A DNA stretch of 64,000 nt. Origin: Congeria kusceri. Lineage: Eukaryota > Mollusca > Bivalvia > Myida > Dreissenidae. How positions within the stretch are numbered: the first letter of the stretch is position 1; the number at the start of each line of letters is the position of its first letter. Both the position numbers and the translations under genes were made by a program. The stretch is taken from NCBI GenBank assembly GCA_027627225.1, contig CM051029.1, positions 75,171,578 to 75,235,577 of the forward strand, read 5' to 3'. Below are positions 63,518 to 64,000 of the stretch, in pieces. Below the pieces are notes generated by a model, which was not told the DNA's origin, ran no database searches, and worked only from the letters and a program-made list of their open reading frames with translations.

Positions 63518-63690
63518 CCTTTCTCAAAGCATATAGTATTGAAAGCTACACCTTGGGAGCTTTCACCCTCGAGAGGCGTTAGTCCCAATCCCCAGTCATT
63601 GTAAAGGAGATCAGTTGGCTGATGAAGCCCAAAGTAGATGGATGAAAGCTCCCAAGGTATAGCGTGCATTACTACATTGTGTGAGAAAGG
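63518..63690. repeat. Fold-back element of about 173 bp
   Basis: The two ends are inverted repeats of about 50 bases: both arms read CCTTTCTCA... and end with ACCTTGGGAGCTTTCA when read inwards, with mismatches mainly in the middle of each arm. The central 75 bases contain GATGAAGCCCAAAGTAGATG and are not coding. The form fits a small MITE; flanking duplications are unclear. Confidence 0.75.
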
Positions 63691-63816
63691 AGAAAGTACA
63701 CACAGTTAATAATGAATGAAACCACACCGTTGAAATTTCATTCAAATAATCAGCTATTGTCTTGTCTGCAACTGAGTGCGCCTTCAACTAGATTAAATAT
63801 AAAATAAATAAAACCT

Positions 63817-64000
63817 GGGCCCGTATTCACCAACCCATTCTAAGACTTAAGAAAAAAACAACAGACTTAGACTCAACAAAAATATTTCTGCATTCACAAT
63901 TATTCTTGGTACCTATGTTGCTTATGTCATTAACACATGGTCTAAAATAAAGTATGTTGTAATAATAGTGGCTGAATACCAATTAAGATTCAAATTTACA
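63817..64000 (+). repeat. Possible start of a TIR element cut by the window end
   Basis: GGGCCCGTATTCACCAA followed by an A-rich stretch resembles the terminal repeats of non-autonomous DNA elements seen in animal genomes. The second end lies outside the window, so this cannot be confirmed. Confidence 0.3.

Overview
The window is AT-rich animal DNA, most likely from a bivalve mollusc. The evidence is a mollusc-style multi-copy neuropeptide precursor, tRNA-headed SINEs, a fold-back MITE that I associate with heterodont bivalves such as Dreissena or Mercenaria, and very long micro- and minisatellites. There is no operon structure and no tight gene packing. The species call is an inference from repeat types. 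Only two protein-coding units are convincing; almost everything else is repeat or unassigned intergenic/intronic sequence.

Layout. Positions 1-1,980 are unassigned sequence with a GC-richer block at the start. Positions 1,980-12,405 form the left arm of a large inverted duplication and carry a decayed neuropeptide exon (4,266-5,408, + strand). Positions 12,405-21,165 are a central spacer holding two MITEs, a 1.3-kb array of 26-bp repeats, a G4-prone tetranucleotide tract and a displaced inverted copy (17,765-18,930) of the outer end of the left arm. Positions 21,165-35,330 are the right arm in inverted orientation. It carries the intact neuropeptide exon (32,299-33,607, - strand) and several insertions missing from the left arm: a 4.6-kb non-LTR retrotransposon (24,315-28,885), a LINE 3' fragment, a SINE and a 534-bp dispersed repeat. 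The left arm alone has a 686-bp Harbinger-like element. Positions 36,960-38,130 hold two abutting minisatellites that share a tRNA D-arm-like core. Positions 38-64 kb are mostly unassigned, with scattered fold-backs, tandem repeats, another MITE and a tRNA-derived SINE.

How it fits together. A neuropeptide locus was duplicated in inverted orientation. One copy kept an open exon encoding 14 FDRLxxGF-type peptides separated by dibasic cleavage sites; the other collected frameshifts, stops and an internal deletion. Each arm then received its own mobile elements, so the opposite arm preserves the empty site and fixes insertion boundaries and target duplications. The first exon of the neuropeptide gene, with start codon and signal peptide, was not found. 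No CRISPR, complete tRNA, rRNA or complete DNA transposase gene is visible.
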